This document shows, piece after piece, positions 10,376-21,946 of a stretch of 64,000 nt of DNA. Below the pieces are notes generated by a model, which worked only from the letters and a program-made list of their open reading frames with translations, did no database searches and was not told the DNA's origin. Made by a program: the position numbers and the translations under genes. Positions within the stretch are counted from its first letter, which is position 1. Every line of letters starts with the position of its first letter. This DNA is from Asterella californica (taxonomy: Eukaryota > Streptophyta > Marchantiopsida > Marchantiales > Aytoniaceae): assembly GCA_036924285.1 (NCBI GenBank), contig JAYKYS010000016.1, forward strand, positions 992,001-1,056,000. Direction: 5' to 3'.

Positions 10376-11146
10376 CTCACCGATCGTGAAGAACAATCCA
10401 ACTTCAAGTCGAAAGTGAATAAAAATTTGACATAAGCGTCTCCATGCCAGCCAATTTCCATCACATCTCTCAAATCACTCGATGAAACTCCATATCGTCT
10501 TCAATTTCCTGAATAACTCGATGTTATGATCTCGACAGACCCAAGGACATCAAGTTTAGACTCTAGAACGGCCCGAATGGTCCAACTCTCCTTGGCAAGT
10601 CACTCAAGCACTCCAAAATCTCTTTTTTTATGTCTCAGTTTATTCCAGGACACACACCACAATCAATCTCTTCACAAATCGTCTTAACTTACATAGATCT
10701 TATCTTCATGACACTTGTGCGCATACATTAGACCTCTTAATCCTATGAAATATCCGTCGACAAGTCGTAGATACAAGCTAACTCTTTAAGCTGTCCCTTT
10801 ATGTCAATTCACAATACGTGAGATTTTTCCATATAATGATCAAGCAGCCCCCTTGCACCCTTAGTATAGCATCAAGAACCACAAATACCCAGTCAACATC
10901 GATAAGCTAGGATCTAGCTTGATTTTCTCATCTTCTGAACCTCATAGCTTTGTCATTAAACGTCAATTTAAAGAAAATGAAGTGGCCATGGGAAGCTAAC
11001 AATGAGCTCTACCACTTGGTGCAATAAAAGTGAAGATCCGAAAGTTAGGTGAAAAGCTCATTTTTAATCATATGAACGTCTTTGGAACATCGAATTTGGA
11101 TTTCCAGGTAGGAGTCGGTCCACGACATGACACCGTGATTAAGCAA
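10376..11146 (-). repeat. Truncated LTR-like repeat, copy 1
   Basis: It aligns by eye with 14445-15840. Shared landmarks are AGAACAATC near 10393 and 14464, the string CGTCTTCAATTTCCTGAA, and the final 'ccacgaca(t/c)gacacc' near 11130 and 15835. It has one copy of the 155-bp unit that is tandemly repeated in copy 2. It stops before the terminal TTACA present in copy 2, so its right end is lost. Orientation is inferred from copy 2. Confidence 0.6.
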
Positions 11147-12109
11147 GTACTCTTTTGATGTAGCGAGTGATCTTTTTTGTGTTTTTGGCTTACTGACTTC
11201 ACATCGATTTACTGAAGGAGGTGGAGACCATAGTTCGACTAGGTTTCTCGCTTCTATCCGCTGAAAACTAGTTGTTAACCGGATGGTTTCTGAGTTTCTT
11301 TGTCAGTGATAATCATTTTAGTGGTTTGTTTTGCAGTTGAAACTTACTCTTTCTTTTCTAGACCGGTCATTTATCTGAACAACGTCATAAAAGCTTCGTT
11401 TCAAAACTAGAAGTATCTTATTACAACGAGCTAAAAATTGGTTATTTGGTGATTTAAAGACGATGCTAGTAAGTTCTTTTCAACATTTATTTGCAGTGTC
11501 TAGGTACTAGGAGGGCTAAGAGTCTCGTTTTCACACTAGTTTTGGTGAACTTTCATATTTTTATTGTCTGTTCCAGACTCCTCAGTAGATGAAGACCACA
11601 ATCTTTGAACTTCTTGTAAAGCCAATAAAAATCTGACCAAATCTTGGAAGTAAACATGTAGCTTGAAAGTATGTTAGTTCTAACATCTGTAATAACATGT
11701 CTACATCAAAAATTTGTCGTACTACAGACTAAATATTGTGCAGATTCAAAGCAACTGAGAGTGGGATTTGAACTCGAAAAGCTCCTCTCCATTAGAAGCT
11801 CACGGCACTAGCCTACAGCTACTCTAATACAATCTATGTCTATAAGAAACTACTACAAATGCAAGAAAAGAAAAAATCTAATATATAATTCAAAACAACA
11901 CATTAACAAAATTCAAGTTTATAGAAATCTTCAAACAGTCAGGAAGATGACAAATGTACGTCAAGGTTAGATACCAAGTAACGAAATTCCTTGGATTGTT
12001 TCCAAACCTCAATAGCATCACAGAGAATCTCGTCTAGAAATTGACACTACATGACCTTCTAGATTCAAACGTAAGAGTGCATGAATATGCATTGTAGTCA
12101 AGTGGTTGC
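11147..12109. other. AT-rich stretch without recognisable genes
   Basis: No long open frame and no similarity to other parts of the window that I can see. It lies between the truncated LTR copy and the hAT relic and may be decayed transposon flank. Confidence 0.4.
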
Positions 12110-14372
12110 GATACTTATTTCTTTATCAAGTTTTGAAATGAAAATGCACACTCACACTGAGCAATGCTCACGCACTGCACTCTCGCAATGCAAGCAATAA
12201 TTAAAAGGTTAGGATAGTTCACCTTTAAACTCTCTGACAGGGTTCGCTCATAACCCAACAAATGAAAGCTCACGAAACTCAATAACAACATGTGTCTTGA
12301 ACAAAAAACACAAAACACTCACTTTGCAATGCTCGTGAACAGAGAATGGAATCTTTTAATATACCATTAAGGTACTTTACTTGATCAAAGTGTTGAGAAA
12401 GTCGATCCAGCTCCTTGATGCCTCAGTTTTTCAAAGCAACCAATTGCTTTGGCATTTGAGACGGAGATAAGATCTTTAGAGTCCCAATCAGATCATTGTC
12501 TAGTGAAGTACAAATAGCTTCTGCAAATGCTTTTTGGAAAGACACTACAGCTTCTAGATCAGTTCTTAATCTATAATGCTTCGTTTCACAATAATGATAA
12601 AAGTTACCTCTGATTTCTGACGACAGACGTTTCATGAAATCTCCTTCAGGTCCATAATCACGCAGAACATGATATTCAGTCTCATTGTTCTGAAAAAATT
12701 TGTTGACGTCAACATGTTACACCATGTAGGTCATCCTAACCGAAGCAATCTCTACAGCTACAATACCTCCGATGCCTGAGACATCCATCACTTTTTGCTG
12801 AAAGACGAGACTCAACCGTGCAAGAGAACTCAAGATATCAGCCAAAAAGTAATGACAATAAATCAGTTTAAAACTCCTCAACTTACCATACACACTATGT
12901 GCAACCCTGTGATCCTCTGAAGATGAAACATCACAAAAATAAGTAAGTACCGACTCTAATGAGTCACAAAGTGTGGAGATAGCTTGCGCTCGACTGAGCC
13001 ATCAAATTTTGATGTATCTCTTCAATGAATGACGAGCATCGTCCAACTCCCTCTGTAAAGCATCAAATTGCTCTCTACGTTTGGATAAACGCTGGAAGTA
13101 ACCAGAGTAGGTGTTTATCAAACTGTGAATCTCATCAGAGATCTGTGCACAAGCCTATTGCTTGGAGGAAGAGAGAACTGCTAAATTTGTCCTATGTACA
13201 ATACAATGACAAGAAACAAGAAAAAGATTTATATTCCTTTTCGGCCGAGCAGCAACTTCAGTTTGCTTCCCTGTCATAACAAAAACACCGTCTGATCCAA
13301 ACTCAATGAAGCGCTCATGATCCAACCCCCATACATTCAATAAAGCAATCAGTTGCTCAGAAATAGCCTCTGCATCTTTATTTTCCACTCGTACAAGTCC
13401 CAATAAGCTTACACGAACAGAACCATTCTCCACAAACGTAGCAAAAGCTACAAGAGCGGAAGTAACCCTGATATCAGTGGACTCATCAATCATAATCCCA
13501 AAAACGGACTAGCACGTATCCTTCATAAAGAACGTTCTTGGATGCAATCGCTAATATGCATTAGCATCTAGACACAAGCTTTATCTGATTGATAAAGGTT
13601 TTCTGTAAGCTCACGCAGATGCTCTAAGCAATGCACATTGCTTTGGAAACTTGCTAAATGTCAGGTTTTCTCTTCTCCCAATAGGTTGCACGGAACATCG
13701 TTAACAACACAGTGTCTACGTGTAGACGCTGAGACTTGATTGCAGTGGCCATGTCCTTTTGGCCTGAAACTTTAGCATAAAATCGCATCTGGTGCTCCTT
13801 CGATCGAGCATGCTCCACTAACGAAGAATGTTTTATATTAGTACCATCTAGAACAGCAAAAGTTTTCTTCGACTTCATCTCCTGACATACTAAATAGTAT
13901 ATCCAACCAATAACTCCATCAAACTGAACCCATTCAAACTGCATCTTCCAGTGCTCTTTCCAAGCTGCACAAGCCTCTTTAAGTGTTATATTTCTAACCT
14001 TTTGTGCCTCTTCTGATGAAAAAGAATCAAATGTACTCTCAGAGACTCAACTGCTAGAAATAAACATGGAAGGAGAGATAGTATCACCTAGATCGACTCC
14101 AACATTGTTCTTACGGATGATGTAATTGTCTAAGATACGTTGTTTCTTCAACGACTGCAAGTCTTTACCTCGTGACGAACTCGAAGAATGCTTAGTGATA
14201 ATGATGATTGGTCTTGATCCTACCTTACATCGGAAAGAGGATTGGAATCCAACAAAACTGGATTACCTTCTGAACCTAATTCGAGTTCAGAAGCTCCAAG
14301 CACCGTAGTATTTGCAGCAACTGTAGTTTCATGTGCATTTACAGCTTTCGCTGTCATTGCTTCTTCCATGAA
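12110..14372 (-). pseudogene. Degenerate hAT-superfamily transposase
   Basis: On the minus strand from about 14372 to 12110, broken frames give an ordered hAT-like protein. There is an N-terminal Met-rich start near 14370, a basic KKQRILDNY segment near 14140, then (13944-13654) a cysteine-poor zinc-finger-like region with SLVEHARSKEHQ. Next comes the RNase H-like core with MIDESTDI, SDGVFVMTGK and SCHCIVHRTNLA (13493-13155). The C-terminal dimerisation region has YPNLLIIACIARV and CECAFSFQNLIKK (12318-12115). DEST.D, the SDG...MTG motif and C.AHR are typical of zinc-finger hAT transposases of the DUF4371 type, here with HCIVHR. At least four frame breaks make it non-functional. I could not find terminal inverted repeats or an 8-bp duplication. 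Confidence 0.8.
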
Positions 14373-14444
14373 TACAACTATAGTGGATCGTTGGAGAATT
14401 CAAAGTCCACTTCTATTCAATCTCACGATGGACAAACACTATGA

Positions 14445-15868
14445 AAACCGTAAGATCGCTAAGAACAATCTAATCTCAGGTCGTAGACGACGAAAAACTG
14501 ACGTAAGCGTTTCCTTACGAATCAATTTTCTTCACATCTCTTAAATCATCCAATGAAACTTCGTATCGTCTTCAATTTCCTGAAGAACTCGGTGTTCTGA
14601 TCCCGATGGATCCAAGGACAGCAAGTTTGGACTCCGGAACGGTCCGAACGGTCCAACTCTCCTTCACAGATCACTGAAGCACTCCAAAAAACTCTTATGC
14701 GTCTCAGTTTCTCCTTGAACACATTCCTCAATCTGCCTCTTCATGAACCGTCTTAACCAACGCGTAGCCTGCACAGATATGAACCCAATGACACCTTGCG
14801 TGCATGCATTGGACTTCTCAATTCTCCAAACCGTCCACCGACAGATCATAGAAACAAGCTAACCCCTTAAGCTGCCCCCTTACGTCAATCGCTGTACGTA
14901 TAAGTTTTCTCTGATTAATGAGCAAGCAGACCCCCTGCGTCTTTAGTATAGCGCCAAGAGCCGCAAATACCTAATCACAAAAGTAAACTAAGGTCTAGCT
15001 TGGTTTTCTCTTCTTTCGAGTCTCGTAACTTCTCCACTAGACGTCCAAATGAAATTGACAAAGTGCCCATGGAAAGTTGACAACGAGCTCTACCCATTGA
15101 TGCGATGAAAGTGAAGATCTGAAGTTGTGCAAAAAGCCCGTAAGCTGGGACCTAGTTGCTTTTCTCATCTTTGAGTCTCATAACTTCTCCACTAGGCGTC
15201 CAAATGAAGTAGACAAAGTGCCAATGGAAAGCTGATAACGAGCTCTACCTATCGATGTGATGGAAATGAAGACCTGAAGTTGTGCAAAAAGCCCGTAAGC
15301 TGAGACCTAGTTGCTTTTCCATCTTTTGAGTCTCGTAACTTCTCCACTAGGCGTCCAAATGAAGTAGACAAAGTGCCCATGGAAAGCTGACGATGAGCTC
15401 TACCCATTGATGCGATGAAAGTGAAGATCCGAAGTTGTGCAAAAAACTCGTAAGCTGAGACTTAATTGCTTTTCCCATCTTTCGAGTCTCGTAACTTCTC
15501 CACTAGGCGTCCAAATGAAGTAGACAAAGTATCCATGGAAAGCTGACAATGAGCTCTATCCATCGGTGTGATGAAAGTGAAGACTTGAAGTTGTGCAAAA
15601 AGCTCATAAGCTGGGGCATAACTTGCTTTTTTCATCTTTTGAGTCTCGTAACTTCTCCACTATGCGTCCAAATGAAGTAGACAAAGTGCTCATGGAAAGC
15701 TGACAACGAGCTCCACCCATCGATGTGATGAAAGTGAAGATCTGAAGTTGTGCAAAAAGCTTCATTTTTAGTCCCATTAGTGTATTTGGAGCGATAACGG
15801 TCGAAATTTGATTTTCAAGTAAACGCCGATCCACGACACGACACCTGTGTGTAACAAAGTCCATTACA
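14445..15868 (-). repeat. LTR of an element-3-like retrotransposon (minus orientation)
   Basis: The right edge is well defined. On the minus strand a purine-rich tract is followed at 15868 by TGTAATGGACTTTGTTACAC, which parallels the element 3 LTR start TGTAACGACCTATGTTACAC at 46545. Directly upstream on the minus strand is a matching pol tail (15869-16391), so this is the 3' LTR. The left edge is set only by where similarity with 10376-11146 begins. It contains a five-copy tandem array. Confidence 0.7.
14985..15760. repeat. Tandem array, ~155-bp unit, five copies
   Basis: The string TCTCCACTA(G/T) recurs at 15031, 15186, 15341, 15497 and 15654, giving periods of 155, 155, 156 and 157 bases. 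Each unit also carries 'gaagtagacaaagtg', 'gagctctacc' and 'gaagttgtgcaaaaag'-type strings. One diverged unit exists at 10915-11060. The array lies inside an LTR. Confidence 0.9.
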
Positions 15869-16391
15869 TTTTACTCCCATACTAAAATTTTGCTCCATCC
15901 TCAAAATGAAGAGAGAACTTTCGACGATGAAACAACTTCAACTTGTCGTGATTGATCCGATCAAATCTCTTTCCTCCCAACTCTTGAAGATCGTAAGAGA
16001 AGTGGCTCCACACCTTGTCTACAACAAAAAGATCAAAATATCTAGAAAGAAACTTCTTCCTAACCCTCTTGAATATGATGGCATCATATGACATCACCCA
16101 ATCTCGGACTGGAAAAGGTTTATCTCTCTCTTATCCAATCATTTGTCGTAACTCTTCTTTTAACACGGTTGAGTTAATTCCATCCGGATCATTGCTATAA
16201 TTCTAGTCTCCTCCAACTCTAGAGTTGCTCTCGTCTAGATCTGACAACATCTTCTCTCCTCGATCTCTTCAACTTCCATTGAATAATCTGAAAAAGATCC
16301 AATTCGATTGGATTGACAACTTGGACTCCATTCCATAAACAAGTCGAAATGATAAATACGCAGTAGAAGTCTTTGTTGTCGTTTGATATTC
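15869..16391 (-). pseudogene. 3' end of pol (integrase tail) of an element-3-like retrotransposon
   Basis: The minus strand encodes FKRVRKKFLSRYF, VVDKVWSHFSYDLQELGG and KLKLFHRRKFSLH, nearly the same as the C-terminus of element 3 Pol (46320-46530). The preceding part around 16391-16220 matches the integrase C-terminal linker but in broken frames. It is cut at 16391 by LTR G; the adjacent bases tattc would be the left target duplication. Confidence 0.85.
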
Positions 16392-19300
16392 TGTAACACA
16401 CAAGAAAACCAAAAGATGCTTGAAAGTAGTAATTTAAAGATCGAACCCACAGAGATGCAAGTAAAGATCATCTAAAAGTAATAAACATGTGACAAAGATG
16501 ATTCTTTATGGTTATCTTTTATTCTCACGAGCAAGAAATCAGTCCCGTTAGAGATCAAACTCAGGTCTATCCAACAAGATAGAGTTGATAATCTTGACAA
16601 ATAACATAACAGGTACTAAACAGGTCAGGGACCTCAAGAAACAGATAAACAACAGAGAAACAGAGCCACGGAGGTAAATGTCTTAACGAAGAAGTACTGC
16701 TGAAGTGCTACTAAGTAACCTCTAACACCATAAACGCTAAGTTATCTCTACTACTACTGCTCTCAGAAAACTTTGGCGAAGAAGACTCTTCTTCTGCCGA
16801 AATACAAGGTTTAACTTCTTCCAAAGTGTCTTCACTAAAGAACAACTTCCTCCAAAGTCAACTTCGTCCAAAAACTTCTTCGTAGTAAACGAACCTCGCA
16901 AGTGCTGGTCCATTTTCAGACTTCACTGTAAACTTCTTACTCTGATTTCAGGTGTCAAACAGCAAGGTCTTCGGCACCCAGACTAATTCCTACCACAACA
17001 AACTACGATACTTCGTAAGTAAATCCTCGAAGTTGACAAACACACAATGGCTCCGTAAACTCAGGAAATAGAAAATCCAAATAACAAATACATAAGAGGT
17101 ATTGAGCACGAACAACACAACGCTTATATACAGTTTTTCTCGAAGATGTCAGATCTTCTTCCTAAGAAGTCGGAAGAACATCGAGACGGTCGGATGAAGG
17201 TCCTGTGCTTGAAACAACATCAGGAACAACACCAGATCCTAATGCTAACTCCCTAGCTATCTCGCTAATCGAGAACTCAATAGTCGCTCTAACCTCTCGG
17301 AGCTCTCTAACTACTCTTTGTCCTAACCTAGCTACTCGATTCTTCGTCGAAGAACCCTCTACGTCTGTCGATGCCAACTCCTGTCTAATCTCTTGAAGAA
17401 TCTTCAGCTCCGAAGTATCCAAATCTGTGACGAAGTAGTTCTTCAACGTTGGCTCGACCCTACTCCGAAGTTGGGCACTCTGTTCCTCGGTCTTCACACA
17501 TCGTCGCTTTAGGTCTTCAATCTCCTTCGTCATCTCCGCGACGATGTCTTGGTTCCTGTTCCGCTGGAGCCGCGTCTCATCTAACTCCTTCACAAACGAA
17601 AGAGTCTTCTCATGCTCTTTCCCTTGTTTCCAACTTCTGCTGAAGTACCTCGTCACGAGCCGAAGTCAAGTTTTTCACTTCCTCAGACTTCGCCGCTACT
17701 TCCTTCTTCGCTTCGAGAACTACCGTGCGTAAGTTCTCTTTCTCCTGTAACGAGTTTCCTCGACCGAAGTGCATCGTCTGGACTAACTCAGCTAAATTCA
17801 ACTGTCGTAAGTTCTCTTGTTACTCTCTAAGGCAAAGAGTAACGATACGACTATCTCCTGTAGATACTTCATCGAAGAGCTGAGTTGTTCGACTTCCTTG
17901 ATTGTCGAAGAAGTGACCTTCAATGTATCTTCTTTCTTTTCTCCTCCTGAGGAGTACCTTCTTCTTCGGTGTCGACCTCGGCAGTCTTCTCGCCCTCGGC
18001 GCAGACCGTTCTTGTCATTTTCATCGTCTTCCTTGACTTCTGCGCAGACGTCGAGGTCTCTTCTAAGATCTTTCTTCTTTCGCTGCGCCTGACTGGTGGA
18101 GGCATCTCAATGACATCTTCATCCTTCTCTAAGTTCATCGACTCAGGCGCCTTCTCCAGAACTACCTCTGTTGTAGTTACGGTCTGTGTTTTGACTTCTT
18201 CGGCCGCTGCATCTTCGGCGGCTACTTCATCGAAGAACTTCTCCAGTTGTACATCCCTAACTGGAGTCGGTGCGACTTCGAATTCGTCATCTGGGCTGCC
18301 GCATTAAAGCCTAGTGTCTTCTTGTCTTCATCTAACAGCAATCCCATACCCATGTAAAATACTGAGACGAAGGCTCCAGTGTACATCAGGTCTTCTTCCG
18401 CCCAGAGCATCCTCGCCCAATGTGCTCTTTTCTTGACGAAGAGCTCCTCGATGAAATTAATCTACCAATTTGACATGTACGTAGTCCTTCTTGGCCTGAA
18501 GATCGTCTGTATCGCATCAGCAACTTCTCTCTTCTTCGAGCTACGATAGTCACTTGTCTTGTAACCGTTCCTCCTCTGAGGTACTTCCTTGAACAACTTG
18601 GGAAAGTTCTTCATAGCTTCGGTCGATGCTGCTGACGAAGTACTATAAAAAAGAAGGTCGCATTCTTTGCCCGCATCGTCTATCCTCAAGACGAAGGATT
18701 GGTGTATCTCAGTCCAATTGCACGACCTCCCATATGAGTCATCCGAAGGATGCTGCTTGCACACCTTCAGTTCGTGCACTAGCTTTGAGGAAACCATTCC
18801 CCACCAAGCAAGTAGGAGGAACGATAAGCCCATCTCCTCCAACTCCTTCTCGTAGCGGCGAAGTCTCGCTCGGTTGACATCTAGTGCTTGGAGCCTCGGC
18901 GGCTTGGATGTTTGCATCCCTCGCATGAACTGAAGTCCTAGGTTACCAATCTGAAAAGCTACGATGAGGTACAAAGAGGTACTTCGTTACTAACTGACTT
19001 CGGCGAAGTCGAGTGTCTTCGTAGGTAAGAGAATGCGATGCACTCCGCCCTTGCAAATAGTGTGTGACAATAAGAAAAATGGCCTGAATTCTTCTACTTA
19101 TATCTCGCGATCTTCTCCACACGTGCAGAAGTTAGGGTTTTCCTCAGCTTTGACTGATGATCTTCGACGTTCGCATTACTACACGGTCATTCTTCTCTAA
19201 CTTCGTCACATCTTCAACCTGTTGTAACTTCGTCGTTCAGCGTCCATTTGCCTCTCTCAACATATCGTTAGAAAGCTTTTCGTCCGAGGAATGCAACTAT

Positions 19301-19480
19301 GAGAAAGTCATCTCCCAAATGTCTCTATAGATTCGATAGATTCCTCTAGAACAGAGATTCTTCATTGAACTTCTAATTAACACTATTCTTCTCATATCTT
19401 TTATCTTCTACCACCTATTCTTCTTATTTATTTTACAACTAATCAATTAATTAACAAAAACAAAAAATCAAGGCTTCACA
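16392..19480 (-). mobile_element. LTR 'G': ~3.1-kb LTR carrying a gene, minus orientation
   Basis: On the minus strand a polypurine tract (GAGAGGGGGAGAA, 19481-19493) is followed by TGTGAAGCC at 19480. The left boundary at 16392 reads TTACA on that strand and interrupts a pol relic. This gives a TG...CA unit of 3089 bp with the tract of a 3' LTR. No pol is visible on its internal side because element B begins 32 bases further right. No second copy is in the window, so the LTR call rests on termini, polypurine tract and the interrupted flank. It contains the gene relic at 17162-18974 in sense. Confidence 0.65.
17162..18974 (-). pseudogene. LTR-borne gene relic: globular N-domain, acidic linker, coiled coil (LTR G)
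   Basis: I do not recognise a named family. Reading down the minus strand: an N-terminal domain (18974-18222, about 250 codons) with LEEMGLSFLLLAWW, NWTEIHQSFVLRI, SDYRSSKKREVADAI and KKRAHWARML...VSVFYMGMGLLLDED, interrupted by one TAG at 18462. After a frame change near 18300 comes an acidic linker (EFEVAPTPVRDVQLEKFF, then Glu/Lys/Ser-rich to 17920). A heptad-like coiled coil follows (17801-17240, LQEKENLRTVVLEAKKEVAAK, ETRLQRNRNQDIVAEMTKEI), again across frame breaks. The plan and several N-domain blocks match the gene in LTR C. It resembles in layout the 'gypsy-type transposon' proteins of plants, which I recall as a globular domain plus coiled coil; that link is unproven. Confidence 0.6.
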
Positions 19481-19493
19481 TTCTCCCCCTCTC
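19481..19493 (-). other. Polypurine tract next to LTR G
   Basis: On the minus strand the bases read GAGAGGGGGAGAA, directly followed by the LTR start TGTGAAGCC. This fixes the orientation of G and identifies it as a 3' LTR. Confidence 0.65.
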
Positions 19494-19512
19494 AATTGTG
19501 AAGCGATCCCGC

Positions 19513-21876
19513 TGTCGTGTTGTGGTTCGGCTCTTGTGTGAAATTCTCGTGAAACGTAGGTTGTGTTTCTTTTCTGTGTTTCGTGAACCGTATCACGTAA
19601 CTCGTCGAACGGTGTGATGGGTGCCACGATTGCGACTATCTGTTTAAGTGATCACACGATAGAGGAATGTGTTGAGTCATCGATCTATGCGCGTTCACTT
19701 CGGTGATCCTAGTCGTCGCATTTGTGTATAAATGTTCATACGACATTCTCTCTCAACGGATGATTTGTGAGGGTTCTCGGAGGTTTGCATGGAGAAGTGA
19801 AGAACTACAAGCGTGGCGGTTATGGACGGAGGTCTGATACCAACTCCGGATCTTTCTTTCCCGAATCTGTTTCACATCAAGCTTCATTGCATCCACCGCG
19901 ACCACTTTCGACAGTGGTTAGTTGCGTACTTTGGTGATGAATTCATGAGGAGAGTGATGGAGTTATAGCTTCCGGTGATCTTTCCGATCGTTACATACGG
20001 AGAGACTTGGGATATGACGGTGTACATCTTGTTGTGAGAAACAATGGATCTCAACTATTCATCGAACATTCCTTTCAATCTTTGGGTCGATGTTCGATGT
20101 CATTGCAGACCAAAGATCAATCATGGGGGTTGGATCGTGAAAAACTTCGGACAAGAATATTTCAATCGAGTGATAGCTTCATCGTTTCTTTTTGTCGTAC
20201 CTTTTATTGTAGATCATTTTCAGGTTGTAATATTGACTTTGCATTAGTCTCCGACTCAATCGTTCCATTCTGGTTGACCGCTTCTATGTAGTTACGGACC
20301 GCAAAGAATCCGTTGATATATCTGAAAGATTTTCTGAAATCTTAGAGTCTTGTTGATATCTTGTGTCTCCTTGGGAATAAATATTCGTTCTAGGGGAAAA
20401 AGTTGAATGGAGAAAAGACAAAAGTAAAGCTCTTTTTGCTCTTATTGGTCTACTTTTAGATCAATGGTGTTCTAGCTGATCCTCGTGACGTTTCTGTGAT
20501 TTTTGGAGGCTTCGGAGGTCCATTTGCAAAACGAAAGGTATGGTTAGAAAGCTCTCGACCGAGGCTAAAATTTGAGCTGAAGAATCGATCAATTTGATAG
20601 AAAGATGAGGGCGTTATGATCGATTGAGTGTAGGGGGATAAAATGCATATCTGTCGTTACGTTTCTAGTTGTTCCGAGAGACTTGTGAGGAGTTTTGAGG
20701 AGATGTCAGTTGGGTTGGAGAACTGACGATGTGCTGGTCGGTTTGATATCAATGTCATCAGATTCTTGATCGATTTGGATTGTGAACCGATCGATTGAAG
20801 TTGAGAAATGCAGAAGTGATAAGACGAGAACAGCGAAATGTGATAGTCATGGATAGTTTACTATTGCTTGAGTTATGAGTCGAATTTCGGAGTGAAACTT
20901 TCCAGGATTGAAGTATGTCTTATCAGTAAGATACCTGAGAAGTTTCATCTCAAATGATCGAGTAGTTTGTTTAGAATCTTGGTTGGGTCTGTAAAGCTCT
21001 TAAGTTAGCATAGATTACGGTTTGATCCATATCTGAGAATTGGTTTGAGATTTCGACCTGAAATTGTTCAAGGTAGGAGTGAAGGGTCCAATCAAGCTTC
21101 TTGTGAAGTTTGATCATCATTGGTCGACTGGTTTGGGAGGACTGAGGTCTCAAAGTTTGAAGATACTTCTGTTATAGCGGGTTCGGGTTGTTTTTGATCA
21201 CATCTATTGTCACTATGGTCATTTTCGAGCAATTTGGAGAGGAGCTTGTTGTTGAAACTGCCATACCTGCATACAACTCGACATTGGAAGGTGTGGGGCT
21301 GATTTCAGCTCTTGGTGATGAAAGAGAACGGAGTCACCATGAGTCATAAGCCGCTGTTTTAGTTCTCGGAGTTGTCAAGTACTACCGCCATTGATGCTAT
21401 ATTGAGATCTGAGTAGTGTCTTGGAGCATGCATGCTTTACCTTGCTGGAATGCTTGATAGGCCAGGGTGTACAGCAAGTTGTATCGAGACTCGATCAAGT
21501 TGGTTGAGCGACCCTATAGTATCTTTCGGTTGTATCAAATAGAGTTGTGGCGGTCAAACTGATGGGTAGCTAGCGTCGTTGAAAAGTTGTTAAATCATGC
21601 TTCTAGTGATTTAGAGTTACTTGCATGCTGATAGTACAGAGCTGAGTATTTCAGATAGAGTACAAAAAGATTTGTATGTAACACAAATTTGTACAACTTA
21701 TACGTATCACTAGACCGTAGCAACCTTTAACCTTGAGTCGAGAGATACAAGGTCACTTGTCCGAGAAGAGTAAAGAGTGAGCATTAGGGTTGAAAGATCA
21801 AGGTTCAGAACCAACCTATTCAAGTCACCTACCTCAATACAGCCATATACCTCGTGTATTCCTAGACAGAAAAACA
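19513..21876 (+). repeat. 5' LTR of element B (~2364 bp)
   Basis: It starts TGTCGTGTTGTGG, matching the 3' LTR start TGTTGTGTTGTGG at 33653 behind a polypurine tract. It ends at aaaaaca 14 bases before the primer site; this end is inferred by analogy with A because the 3' LTR is truncated. It contains a short conserved ORF (19822-20037). Apart from that I see no coding sequence. Confidence 0.75.
19822..20037 (+). pseudogene. LTR-borne micro-ORF, 5' copy (element B)
   Basis: It spans ATG to TGA, 72 codons including the stop, with one in-frame TAG at 19966 where the 3' LTR copy (33975-34190) has CAG. The 3' copy in turn has TGA at 34161 where this one keeps TGG. The parent was therefore probably open. 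The C-terminal half (PIVTYGETWDMTVYILL) resembles the leader ORF of element 3 (37589-37759, PVVIYDEFEVILYILFT). Function unknown. Confidence 0.5.
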
Positions 21877-21890
21877 CGTTATACGATAGC

Positions 21891-21910
21891 TGGTGAACTC
21901 GACGTGAAAC
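21891..21910 (+). other. Putative primer-binding site of element B
   Basis: TGGTGAACTCGACGTGAAAC is identical to 756-775 of element A and lies between the 5' LTR and gag. Confidence 0.6.
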
Positions 21911-21946
21911 GTCTGGGGTGAGAGGTACGTGCGTGGTTTTGCCACC

